A stretch of 64,000 nucleotides of DNA from contig WMCF01000087.1 in the NCBI GenBank assembly GCA_009792885.1, positions 2,900,230-2,964,229 of the forward strand. The letters are read 5' to 3'. The notes below the pieces were generated by a model. That model saw nothing but the letters and a program-made list of their open reading frames with translations. It had not been told where the DNA came from and ran no database searches. The DNA is from Eremophila alpestris peregrina (taxonomy: Eukaryota; Chordata; Aves; Passeriformes; Alaudidae). Numbering within the stretch: position 1 is the stretch's first letter; each line of letters starts with the position of its first letter. Of the stretch, positions 44,061 to 54,857 are shown in pieces. A program made the translations under genes and the position numbers.

Positions 44061-44489
44061 ACAAAAACATCCCTGGTACCCTCCAAAAAGTCCCCAAGAC
44101 CTCAAAAGCCCATACAGACCCTCTCAAAACCCTCTCAGGACATCAAAATCCCCACAGGACCTCCCAACACCCCCCTTGAGAAGGTTTATCCCTGGCACGG
44201 AGTCCTCATCTTCATCACCGGCAGGTGCCCCAAAACAGCCTTGGGTTCCCCCTGGGATCACTGAATTCCCCCTATTCAGGACCCCTGAAACCCCCCTCGG
44301 GAGCCCCCAAAAATCCACCATGACCCCAAAAACCCCCGGGATCCACAAAACCACCCCGGGAACCCCTCGCTAAAGTTTATATCCTGCAAGGGGTCACCAT
44401 CGCCATCACCGGCATCATCCAGGTACCTCTAAACCCTCCCGGGATCCCCAAACGCTCCCAGGACCCCCAAACCCCCTGCAGGGCTCTGC
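44061..44489. other. Spacer between the inverted arms
   Basis: About 430 bp of C- and A-rich sequence with loose repeats such as AAAACCCCC and CCCCCAAAA. Frames across it are Pro/Thr-rich and look non-coding. Confidence 0.7.
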
Positions 44490-44830
44490 TGCCGGAATCA
44501 CCGGGAGTGGCGTTGCCCTTTTAAGGGGAATTAGAGTGAGACCCGACAATAGCGCAGGGCCCTTAAAGCGGCGATGGTAGGGAAAATCCAAATAACCCAC
44601 CCTGGGGGGCAAAACATCCCCGACAGGGACTTGTATTGGGGCCCACACTAAAACTGTCCCTTAAAGCCATCATGATCAACCCTTAAAAATGGCTTGTGGG
44701 CCTGTGGCCCCACAAACAGCCTAAAATGGGGGGGGAAAGAACACCCTTGTAGAGGTGGAATCCCCCTTGATCCCCCTGCACGGCTGAAGCCATTGTGATG
44801 CTCCTGGGGACTCCCAGTATGATCCCGGTA
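44490..44830 (-). repeat. Inverted repeat, right arm
   Basis: Reverse complement of the left arm. The minus-strand frame 44415-44648 reads PRVGYLDFPYHRRFKG, close to the left-arm frame (PRVDYLDSPYHRRFKG). A one-base insertion upstream breaks the shared start. The arm ends with ACTGGGA-like words (TCCCAGTATGATCCC), as does the outer end of the left arm. Confidence 0.85.
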
Positions 44831-44874
44831 GGAACAAATTCATATTTCTTCACAGCCTTTTCCCTTCCCATGGC

Positions 44875-45980
44875 CCTCTGCCAAGCTCAGTAGGCCTCAA
44901 GGACTGCAAGGAGCACAGGGGGCCAAAGGAAGACAGCTGTACCCACCTAACACTGGGGGCTCCAGGGGAGGCACTTTCCTGGAGAAGCAAGCCCCTCTCC
45001 TCCAAAGCCATTTCCCCAAGTTTGTCCATTTCCCAGGGAACACCAACACACTTAAGAAGCCCTGGCAACGTTTCAATTACCTTGCAGCACTGGCACTCCA
45101 GCTCCAGCTCATCTTCCTTCTCCCGAGTGTGTCCCCACGTGTTGCTTTGGGCGCGCAGCCCTGGCCCCTACAAACACGAGCTGCCCCCTGCTCCGCTGTG
45201 TGCAGCACTTCTCCTGCCCGCCCAGAACGCTCTTGGGACAGCAGAGCACAAGCTGGCCGGCTCTGGGCTCAGCAGAGCCCAAACACAGGCACAGGGAGAC
45301 ACAGTGGCTGCTTTGCAGCTGTGCCCAAGGGAGATGGGAAGGGTGCCCAGCCTCTGGCCTCACTTGGCTGGGTTCCCAACTGTGTCTGAGGCAGGGGCTG
45401 TGATTCCTGGCTTGTGGGGAGACCAGAAGCACCAGAACCCAGCCAGCGTGCAGGCCCTGCCTGATAGCGCTGCTGTGTCCGCTGGGCTGGCTGCGCCTCT
45501 GAGTCTCAGCCACTCGGCTGCTGCTGCTTCATTTGCTCTTAGGCACAGCCAAAGCACACAAAGCTAGGCCATGAAGGCCGCTGGTTCTGCCCTCCTCCAG
45601 TCCCTGTGCGGGGATGGAAGCATTGCTGTGCCTTCAGGAAGCTCTGGGCAAAAACTTCCAGCATTGCGAGCTCCTTTGCCCTCTGTGGATGCCTGCCATG
45701 GAATCCCTCATGGCTGGGTTCAGAGCATACTCAAGTTGGCTCTTCTAAAACCCAGGGCCTTTGTCCCCTTCAGCGTGCTCAGCACGACCTCAGCACGATG
45801 TTGTGCAACTGCAGGACCTGCAGGACAGGCACCTTTGCAGCCTGAGCTGCTCCTGTTCCTCTCTGTCAGTGCACAATGCACAGCGCAGCAGAGAACGGCA
45901 GCAGGGCCCTGTGTGTCCCAGGGCTCAGGTTTTGTGCCCCTTTGGCTCCACAGAGACGTGGGTAAAGTGAAGAAATCAAA
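44875..45980. other. Region downstream of MROH-like copy 1
   Basis: GC-rich sequence with long overlapping frames on both strands (for example 45022-45567 + and 45109-45513 minus), duplicated at 49880-50985. The frames have no domain, change little between copies because the DNA itself is near identical, and lack splice context. I treat it as 3' flank. Confidence 0.5.
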
Positions 45981-45983
45981 CAG

Positions 45984-45989
45984 TTTATT
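45984..45989 (-). terminator. Polyadenylation signal of MROH-like copy 1
   Basis: AATAAA on the minus strand (TTTATT on +), about 210 bp past the stop codon of the MROH-like gene. The same site is at 50990-50995 in copy 2. Confidence 0.7.
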
Positions 45990-46197
45990 AAGCGAAAGCG
46001 AAGTGAAGGGGTGAGCTGGGAGGCAAAAAAGGGTGTGGGGCAGGGTATGAGGGCTGGAGGAAGGGAGGGAGAGAGCTGCCAACAGGGAGGGGGAAAAGGC
46101 AGGAGCTCCTGGAGCTTCCCACAGGCTCAGGCTGTGTGCAGCAACAGTGTGCCGGGAGCTCCAGTGGGTTGCCTCTGCTGTGGAGATGGTCCCATCT

Positions 46198-48953
46198 TCA
46201 GCAGTAGGTGGAGGTCGCCGAACGATAGTGCCTCATCTCATCTAGCAGATGAAGTTCGGCAGATCTTCTGCAGAACACCAGCTGGATGAAGCTGTTGATG
46301 AAGGAGGGGCTGTCTAATTTCCTCAAGGCTTGAAGGGCTGCAAGAGAGAGGAACAGAGCCAAGGTCAGAGGCCGGATTGCGGCAGTCCAAGGAAAGCCTC
46401 CTGCCAGGGCCAGAACCCAGCTCTTGCCACGGCCAGGAGGGAGCGGGAGACAAGGGCACGGGCCGGGAGGTGCCGGCCGCGGATCCTCGACGTGTCCCCG
46501 AAAGCTCTCGGCGCTGCACCCACGCCGCCCCTGGTCCGCACAGGGAGCAGAGCCCTGCGCAGCCCAGGCGGGCAGTGGAGCTCCGTGCCTGGCATTTGCA
46601 GCTGCCCCGGCGGCCCCCGCTGCCAGCGCGCTGCCCTCACTCACCCTCAGTGAGGACCTGGAGCTCCTCCTTCTGCCCCATCAGGAACATTCCGGCGACC
46701 CCTGCCAAGCAACACAGAGCCTGTCACGGCCCCAGGCGGCACAGCTGGCCCACACGGGCGCTGCCAGCCCCGAGGCCACGGGTCCCCGTGCCCCGGCAGG
46801 GCTCAGCCGGGCCCCTGCCGCCTGCCGAGTCCCGCTGCGGGGGCAGCAGCCGGGCGGGGCGGCGGGCAGGGACGCCGGGCTGGTGACTCACCGATGAGCC
46901 TGACGGCCGCTCGTTGCAGGGACTTCTGCGGGCTCTGCAGGTACTGCAGGGCCCAGCGCAGGTGCTCGGCCGCTCGGCTGTCGTCCCCCAGCAGCTGCGG
47001 AGAGCCAGGAGGGAAGGCTTGGTGCGGGCTCTGCCCCTCGGCCGGGAGCAGCGTGTGGGGCACGGGCCGGCGCCCCTGGGTGCAGCACAGAGGGCCAGGG
47101 GCACAGCTGCCAGCCCCTCACACTGAGCACCGGGGGCAGGGGGCTTCTCCAGGCTGTCCTTACCAGGCGCTCGACAAATCTCAGCCGCTGCTGCTTTGCC
47201 AGAAGCTCCTCCAGATCCCTCCTCCCCAAGAAGCGTAGGGCAAAAAGCAGGGCTTTGCGAGAGGCCTGGAGAGCAGCAGAGAGCCGCAGGTGGCATCAGG
47301 GCACAGGGCACAGGTCCTGCGTCCCTGTGCCAAGGCCAGGGGGAGGCTGGAGCCTGTGAGGCGCCAGGGCTGGAGGCGGCCGAGCCCCCTGCAGGGATGG
47401 AGCAGCATCAGACAAACCCTCACCTTTGCCACACCCCAGTTCTCATTGTGCCAGCACAAGAAGAGCGGGAGCAGGCTCTGCCTCACGATAGTGGTGAGAG
47501 GCTTCTTCCCCTCTTCCACTACCTGCTCCATCACCTTGGTGAAGAGCTGGATGGAGAGCAGCTGCACCTGGCTGTTGTCCTGGAGGAAAGGAGACCTCAG
47601 CACCAACTGATAGGGGCCCACTGTGGCCAAGGCCCAGAGCTGCACAGGGCACCAAAGTTTGTGGGCAGCATCCAGTGCCCGTGGCTGGGGCCACCGAGCC
47701 TTACATTCTCAAGGTGTGGCAGCAGTTGCTCGGCCAGCTTTGGCGCGGTGACTCTGGGTATCTTGAGGCCCTTCTCCTGGAGCACGTGCGTGAGCAGAGT
47801 GAGGGTTGTGCTGACCATCTCTGGGTTTGGATCAGCCAGCTGCTCCACCAGGTGTTGAAAGACGATGTGTATTCCTGCACTCTGTGTGCAACACAAGGCT
47901 GTGCTGTGAAGCCATGAATGGCTGCAGCACCAGCAGCGTCCTGGCCCTGCAACCCCACCCAGCTACGCAGAGCCCAAGAAGCGCTTGCCTTCCCACCACA
48001 TTGTGCTGGCCCCAAAGGCTGAAGGGGCCTAGTGAACTTCGAGGGGCCACAGGATGCTGGGAGGCCTTCAGGCCTGGCCCCAGGCTGCTCACCTGCTGCT
48101 CATAAGAAGCACCCTTCTCCATGGAAAGCTCCAGAGGGGGAGCTGGAATCGCTGTCTGTGTGGGCGTGCTGTCAGCCTTTGAGATGGCCTGCATCTGGGT
48201 GTTTGTTGTGGCCACCATGGCCTCAGTCAGGGCCGTGTCAGCCTTGGCGCTGCCCTCAGCCGTTGGCCTGGCAGGGTTTGCTGTGCCCTGGGAGGGTGCT
48301 GGGCTGGCACCAGGCTTTGCCCGCAGCTCGGAGGGCTGGGAGTCGGGCCGGGATGTGGCCTCGGTTCCTGCAGCGTTGGTCGTCCTACGCCGAAAGCGCA
48401 GGAACCTGCGCAGCATCTGCAGCAGAAGGAGGGCGGGAGGAGAGGGCCGTTGCATGGAGCGCTGCAAGCGCGGTGCTGGGCCCAGCAGTGAGAGCAGGCC
48501 CGGCCCAGGGAGGGAAGGCCGCAGGTACCTGGGCTGCTCTGCGGAAGCGGCCACGGGCGGGCTCCTGCTCTTGCGTCTGTTCCTTCCCTGCATCTGGCAG
48601 AGAGCGAGGGCAGTCAGAGCTGAGGGGCTGCGGGAGAGGCCGGAGAGCACAGCCCAGGCCTGCGCTCCGCTGGCAGGGACAGCCCCCGGGTGCCCAGGGG
48701 ACAGAGCTCGGCCGCTGGGGGGGCAGCCCCAGCCCCTGTTCTGTCCTGTCCTTGGGCACGTCCTCAGGGGATGGGATGGGATGGGGGCCAAGCTGGCTGC
48801 AGGCCCTGGCCCTGAGGCCCAGCTCTGCCACTCACCATCCTGCAGTGGCTGCAACTGCTCCGGCTCCTCAGGCTGCTGTGCTGGGGCAGCTGCAGGGCCT
48901 TTCTCTCTTTTGGTGCGAGACAGCTTGAAGAGCCTGAGCGCTCTGCCCGCCAT
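46198..48953 (-). CDS. Maestro/HEAT-repeat (MROH-like) protein, copy 1
   Basis: Nine minus-strand exons join in frame with consensus GT-AG borders: 48953-48836, 48593-48529, 48416-48093, 47881-47705, 47579-47424, 47265-47164, 46994-46892, 46701-46645 and 46337-46198. They give 413 codons and a TGA at 46198-46200. The N-terminus (MAGRALRLFKLSRTKREKG) and exons 1-3 are low-complexity, basic, then Ala/Thr/Pro-rich. Exons 4-7 form amphipathic helix pairs of HEAT type: HLVEQLADPNPEMVSTTL, LLSIQLFTKVMEQVVEEGKK, LLFALRFLGRRDLEELL and LLGDDSRAAEHLRWALQYL. The helix pattern and exon layout match maestro heat-like repeat proteins, which serve as protein-binding scaffolds; the exact function is unknown. 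An in-frame Met 20 codons upstream (49013) is an alternative start. The protein is much shorter than canonical MROH proteins, so upstream exons may exist. Confidence 0.75.
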
Positions 48954-49339
48954 CCCGCTGCCTGACCTCGAGGGCACCTTTGAGACAGGTGTCTCTGGAA
49001 AGGGTCGAGTCAAGGGAGTGCCGCAGTCGTGCCTTCAAGGCACCTGTGACACAGAAGCCTCAGAAAGGCTGCAGGACAGCAAGTCCTGCACACGAGGGCT
49101 CCTGCCACAATGACAGGAGACTCCTGGTGAAAGGTGGAGGTCAGTGTGTCCCGCAGTCTGGCCGTGAGGCCAGCCGCAGGAGCAACGCCTCGGCAGAGCT
49201 CCGGGTCAGAACGAAGGAGCTGCTGTGTGAGGGCTCCTCACAGCACCTCTCTCTTGCGTCCTCTCCCGTCGCGAGCACTGAGCGCGCTGGCGTGGCCATG
49301 CCATGGTGCTGGCAGCCCCTATGTCACCACGTGTCACAA

Positions 49340-49445
49340 AGGGCTGCCTGGACACCCTGTTGCACGGTAACCATGCTGCACCAACGGGCCTTGGACACCC
49401 TGTTCCACGGTAACCATGCTGCGCCAACAGGCCTTGGACACACTG
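49340..49445 (+). repeat. Short tandem repeat in unit 1 only
   Basis: A ~43-bp unit containing CCTGGACACCCTGTT and GGTAACCATGCTGC, followed by GGGCCTTGGACAC, occurs two to three times here. Unit 2 has one copy (near 54405-54440). It lies upstream of the MROH-like copy 1 start. Confidence 0.75.
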
Positions 49446-50989
49446 CCCCGTGCCCTGGGGCTGCCCCCAGCCTGCCCAAAGTGCCCCAGGTTGGAAGGAA
49501 TCCCTTGTCCCCAGTGTTTTAGACAGCCCGGGACACAGCGAGACTGGGCAAGAGCCCAGGGAAGGACTCTCCCAGTGCCTGGCCCGCTCAGCCCAGCTCG
49601 GTGCTGGCCCTGGAGCTGGGCAGCTTCCAGCAAGCAAGAGGCAAATGCATCTTGCCAAGAGTTCAAACACACCAGTAGGGAAGATGGCATTAGTGTGTGC
49701 ATAAAGGCCTTTGAATTGACAGCTCTCCAAGAGAGCTCTGGGACTCTCTACTGGACAGAGCTGATCCGGCTCAGACCTGTGCTCAAAGGGGGGAACACAG
49801 CGTGCCACGGGTGTTGGGTTGGTGTCCACAGGCCCAGGCAGATGCCAAAGCTGCTCTTCCCATTTCTCCCTTCCCACGCCCCTCTGCCAAGCTCAGCAGG
49901 CCTCAAGGACTGCAAGGAGCACAGGGGGCCAAAGGGAGACAGCTGTACCCACCTCACACTGGGGGCTCCAGGGGAGGCACTTTCCTGGAGAAGCAAGCCT
50001 CTCTCCTCCAAAGCCATTTCCCCAAGTTTGTCCATTTCCCAGGGAACACCAACACACTTAAGAAGCCCTGGCAACGTTTCAATTACCTTGCAGCACTGGC
50101 ACTCCAGCTCCAGCTCATCTTCCTTCTCCCGAGTGTGTCCCCACGTGTTGCTTTGGGCGCGCAGCCCTGGCCCCTACAAACACGAGCTGCCCCCTGCTCC
50201 GCTGTGTGCAGCACTTCTCCTGCCCGCCCAGAACGCTCTTGGGACAGCAGAGCACAAGCTGGCCGGCTCTGGGCTCAGCAGAGCCCAAACACAGGCACAG
50301 GGAGACACAGTGGCTGCTTTGCAGCTGTGCCCAAGGGAGATGGGAAGGGTGCCCAGCCTCTGGCCTCACTTGGCTGGGTTCCCAACTGTGTCTGAGGCAG
50401 GGGCTGTGATTCCTGGCTTGTGGGGAGACCAGAAGCACCAGAACCCAGCCAGCGTGCAGGCCCTGCCTGATAGCGCTGCTGTGTCCGCTGGGCTGGCTGC
50501 GCCTCTGAGTCTCAGCCACTCGGCTGCTGCTGCTTCATTTGCTCTTAGGCACAGCCAAAGCACACAAAGCTAGGCCATGAAGGCCGCTGGTTCTGCCCTC
50601 CTCCAGTCCCTGTGCGGGGATGGAAGCATTGCTGTGCCTTCAGGAAGCTCTGGGCAAAAACTTCCAGCATTGCGAGCTCCTTTGCCCTCTGTGGATGCCT
50701 GCCATGGAATCCCTCATGGCTGGGTTCAGAGCATACTCAAGTTGGCTCTTCTAAAACCCAGGGCCTTTGTCCCCTTCAGCGTGCTCAGCACGACCTCAGC
50801 ACGATGTTGTGCAACTGCAGGACCTGCAGGACAGGCACCTTTGCAGCCTGAGCTGCTCCTGTTCCTCTCTGTCAGTGCACAATGCACAGCGCAGCAGAGA
50901 ACGGCAGCAGAGCCCTGTGTGTCCCAGGGCTCAGGTTTTGTGCCCCTTTGGCTCCACAGAGACGTGGGTAAAGTGAAGAAATCAAACAG

Positions 50990-50995
50990 TTTATT
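50990..50995 (-). terminator. Polyadenylation signal of MROH-like copy 2
   Basis: AATAAA on the minus strand, about 210 bp beyond the stop at 51204. Same context as in copy 1. Confidence 0.7.
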
Positions 50996-51203
50996 AAGCG
51001 AAAGCGAAGTGAAGGGGTGAGCTGGGAGGCAAAAAAGGGTGTGGGGCAGGGTCTGAGGGCTGGAGGAAGGGAGGGAGAGAGCTGCCAACAGGGAGGGGGA
51101 AAAGGCAGGAGCTCCTGGAGCTTCCCACAGGCTCAGGCTGTGTGCAGCAACAGTGTGCCGGGAGCTCCAGTGGGTTGCCTCTGCTGTGGAGATGGTCCCA
51201 TCT

Positions 51204-54027
51204 TCAGCAGTAGGTGGAGGTCGCCGAACGATAGTGCCTCATCTCATCTAGCAGATGAAGTTCGGCAGATCTTCTGCAGAACACCAGCTGGATGAAGCTG
51301 TTGATGAAGGAGGGGCTGTCTAATTGCCTCAAGGCTTGAATGGCTGCAAGAGAGAGGAACAGAGCCAAGGTCAGAGGCCGGATTGCGGCAGTCCAAGGAA
51401 ACCCTCCTGCCAGGGCCGTCCCAGGCAGCTCTTGCCACGGCCAGGAGGGAGCGGGAGACAAGGGCACGGGCCGGGAGGTGCCGGCCGCGGATCCTCGACG
51501 TGTCCCCGAAAGCTCTCGGCGCTCCACCCACGCCGCCCCTGGTCCGCACAGGGAGCAGAGCCCTGCGCAGCCCGGGCGGGCAGTGGAGCTCCGTGCCCGG
51601 CATTTGCAGCTGCCCCGGCGGCCCCCGCTGCCAGCGCTGCCCTCACTCACCCTCAGTGAGGACCTGGAGCTCCTCCTTCTGCCCCATCAGGAACATTCCG
51701 GCGACCCCTGCCAAGCAACACAGAGCCTGTCACGGCCCCAGGCGGCACAGCTGGCCCACACGGGCGCTGCCAGCCCCGAGGCCACGGGTCCCCGTGCCCC
51801 GGCAGGGCTCAGCCGGGCCCCTGCCGCCTGCCGAGTCCCGCTGCGGAGGCAGCAGCCGGGCGGGGCGGCGGGCTGGTGACTCACCGATGAGCCTGACGGC
51901 CGCTCGTTGCAGGGACTTCTGCGGGCTCTGCAGGTACTGCAGGGCCCAGCGCAGGTGTTCGGCCGCTCGGCTGTCGTCCTCCAGCAGCTGCGGAGAGCCA
52001 GGAGGGAAGGCTTGGTGCGGGCTCTGCCCCTCGGCCGGGAGCAGCGTGTGGGGCGCGGGCCGGCGCCCCTGGGTGCAGCACAGAGGGCCAGGGGCACAGC
52101 TGCCAGCCCCTCACACTGAGCACCGGGGGCAGGGGGCTTCTCCAGGCTGTCCTTACCAGGCGCTCGACAAATCTCAGCCGCTGCTGCTTTGCCAGAAGCT
52201 CCTCCAGATCCCTCCTCCCCAAGAAGCGTAGGGCAAAAAGCAGGGCTTTGCGAGAGGCCTGGAGAGCAGCAGAGAGCCGCAGGTGGCATCAGGGCACAGG
52301 GCACAGGTCCTGCGTCCCTGTGCCAAGGCCAGGGGGAGGCTGGAGCCTGTGAGGCGCCAGGGCTGGAGGCGGCCGAGCCCCCTGCAGGGATGGAGCAGCA
52401 TCAGACAAACCCTCACCTTTGCCACACCCCAGTTCTCATTGTGCCAGCACAAGAAGAGCGGGAGCAGGCTCTGCCTCACGATAGTGGTGAGAGGCTTCTT
52501 CCCCTCTTCCACTACCTGCTCCATCACCTTGGTGAAGAGCTGGATGGAGAGCAGCTGCACCTGGCTGTTGTCCTGGAGGAAAGGAGACCTCAGCACCAAC
52601 TGATAGGGGCCCACTGTGGCCAAGGCCCAGAGCTGCACAGGGCACCAAAGTTTGTGGGCAGCATCCAGTGCCCGTGGCTGGGGCCACCGAGCCTTACATT
52701 CTCAAGGTGTGGCAGCAGTTGCTCGGCCAGCTTTGGCGCGGTGACTCTGGGTATCTTGAGGCCCTTCTCCTGGAGCACGTGCGTGAGCAGAGTGAGGGTT
52801 GTGCTGACCATCTCTGGGTTTGGATCAGCCAGCTGCTCCACCAGGTGTTGAAAGACGATGTGTATTCCTGCACTCTGTGTGCAACACAAGGCTGTGCTGT
52901 GAAGCCATGAATGGCTGCAGCACCAGCAGCGTCCTGGCCCTGCAACCCCACCCAGCTACGCAGAGCCCAAGAAGCGCTTGCCTTCCCACCACATTGTGCT
53001 GGCCCCAAAGGCTGAAGGGGCCTAGTGAACTTCGAGGGGCCACAGGATGCTGGGAGGCCTTCAGGCCTGGCCCCAGGCTGCTCACCTGCTGCTCATAAGA
53101 AGCACCCTTCTCCATGGAAAGCTCCAGAGGGGGAGCTGGAATCGCTGTCTGTGTGGGCGTGCTGTCAGCCTTTGAGATGGCCTGCATCTGGGTGTTTGTT
53201 GTGGCCACCATGGCCTCAGTCAGGGCCGTGTCAGCCTTGGCGCTGCCCTCAGCCGTTGGCCTGGCAGGGTTTGCTGTGCCCTGGGAGGGTGCTGGGCTGG
53301 CACCAGGCTTTGCCCGCAGCTCGGAGGGCTGGGAGTCGGGCCGGGATGTGGCCTCGGTTCCTGCAGCGTTGGTCGTCCTACGCCGAAAGCGCAGGAACCT
53401 GCGCAGCATCTGCAGCAGAAGGAGGGCGGGAGGAGAGGGCCGTTGCATGGAGCGCTCCAAGCGCGGTGCTGGGCCCAGCAGTGACAGCAGGCCCGGCCCA
53501 GGGGGGAAGGCCACAGGTACCTGGGCTGCTCTGTGGAAGCGGCCACAGGCGGGCTCCTGCTCTTGTGTCCGCTCCTTCCGTGCATCTGGCAGAGAGCGAG
53601 GGCAGTCAGAGCTGAGGGGCCGTGGGAGAGGCTGGAGAGCACAGCCCAGGCCTGTGCTCCCCTGGCAGGAACAGCCCCCAGGTTCCCAGGGGACAGAGCT
53701 CGGCCGCTGGGGGGGCAGCCCCAGCCTCTGTTCTGTCTTGTCCTTGGGCATGTCCTCAGGGGATGGGATGGGATGGGATGGGGNATGGGATGGGATGGAG
53801 TGGGATGGGATGGGATGGGATGGGATGGGATGGGATGGGATGGGATGGGATGGGATGGGGGCCAAGCTGGCTGCAGGCCCTGGCCCTGAGGCCCAGCTCT
53901 GCCACTCACCATCCTGCAGTGGCTGCAACTGCTCCGGCTCCTCAGGCTGCTGTGCTGGGGCAGCTGCAGGGCCTTTCTCTCTTTTGGTGCGAGACAGCTT
54001 GAAGAGCCTGAGCGCTCTGCCCGCCAT
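51204..54027 (-). CDS. Maestro/HEAT-repeat (MROH-like) protein, copy 2
   Basis: The nine exons keep their borders and lengths: 54027-53910, 53585-53521, 53409-53086, 52874-52698, 52572-52417, 52258-52157, 51987-51885, 51707-51651 and 51343-51204. The product is again 413 codons. Exons 3-6 look identical to copy 1. Exon 2 differs at six of 65 bases, changing five residues (for example DARKERTQ against DAGKEQTQ). Exon 7 begins LLED instead of LLGD, and exon 9 has AIQALRQL instead of ALQALRKL. No stop or frameshift is seen, so both copies could be expressed. Intron 1 contains a GGGAT expansion with one ambiguous base. The upstream in-frame Met is at 54087. Confidence 0.75.
53761..53861 (+). repeat. 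GGGAT pentamer microsatellite
   Basis: About twenty copies of GGGAT, with one N at 53784 and one GGAGT variant, lie in intron 1 of MROH-like copy 2. Copy 1 has only about three units at the same place (near 48770). The N shows that the assembly was uncertain here, so true length is unknown. Confidence 0.92.
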
Positions 54028-54857
54028 CCCGCTGCCTGACCTCGAGGGCACCTTTGAGACAGGTGCCTCGGGAAAGGGTCGAGTCAAGGGAGTGCCGCAG
54101 TCGTGCCTTCAAGGCACCTGCGACACAGAAGCCTCAGAAAGGCTGCAGGACAGCAAGTCCTGCACACGAGGGCTCCTGCCACAATGACAGGAGACTCCTG
54201 GTGAAAGGTGGAGGTCAGTGTGTCCCGCAGCCTGGCCGCGAGGCCAGCCACAGGAGCAATGCCTCGGCAGAGCTCTGGGTCAGAACGAAGGAGCTGCTGT
54301 GTGAGGGCTCCTCACAGCACCGCTCTCTTGCATCCTCTCCCCTCGCGAGCACTGAGCACTCTGGCGTGGCAGCAGTGCTGCCAGCCCCTGTGTCACAAAG
54401 GGCTGCCTGGACACCCTGTTCCATGGTAACCATGCTGCACCCCGTGCCCTGGAGCTGCCCCCAGTGCACCCAAAGTGCCCCAGGTGGGAAGGAATCGCTT
54501 GCCCCAAGTGTCTAAGACAGCCTGGGACACAGCAAGACTCGTCAAGTGCCCAGGGAAGGACTCTCCCAGTGCCTGGCCCACACAGCGCAGCTCAGTGCTG
54601 GCCCTGGAGCTGAGCAACTTCCTCCAGCAAGCAAGAGGCAAATGCATCTTGTCAAGAGTTAAAAACACACCAGTAGGGAAGATGGCATTAGTGTGTGCAT
54701 AAAGGCTTTTGAATTGACAGCTCTCCAAGAGAGCTTTGGGACTCTCTACTGGACTGAGATGATACGGCTCACACCTGTGCTGGGAGGCGAGAACATACCC
54801 TGCCACGGGTGTTGGGTTGGTGTCCACAGGCCCAGGCAGATGCCAAAGCTGCTCTTC

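Larger units (their letters stand above)
44866..49860. repeat. 5-kb tandem duplication, unit 1
   Basis: This unit is matched by 49861-54857 with an offset of 5006 bp at the left, 4993 bp through the middle, and about 5074 bp after the intron expansion. Left edge: CCCTTCCCATGGCCCTCTGCC here against CCCTTCCCACGCCCCTCTGCC in unit 2. Right edge: both units end at GCCAAAGCTGCTCTTC. The units are head to tail with no gap. Each holds one MROH-like gene. Confidence 0.93.
49861..54857. repeat. 5-kb tandem duplication, unit 2
   Basis: Second head-to-tail unit, starting right after unit 1 and ending where AT-rich single-copy sequence begins (GCTCTTCATAGCC). It differs from unit 1 by a 13-bp gap near 51870, an expanded GGGAT tract in intron 1, and clustered substitutions. 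Confidence 0.93.

Noticed and set aside
45022..45567. 181-codon + frame repeated at 50028-50573
   Set aside because: Conservation merely reflects the recent duplication; no domain and no splice context.
48032..49113. Long + strand frames (298 and 330 codons) over the MROH-like gene
   Set aside because: Antisense to exons with consensus splice sites; GC-rich, stop-poor DNA explains them. The same holds at 53025-54187.
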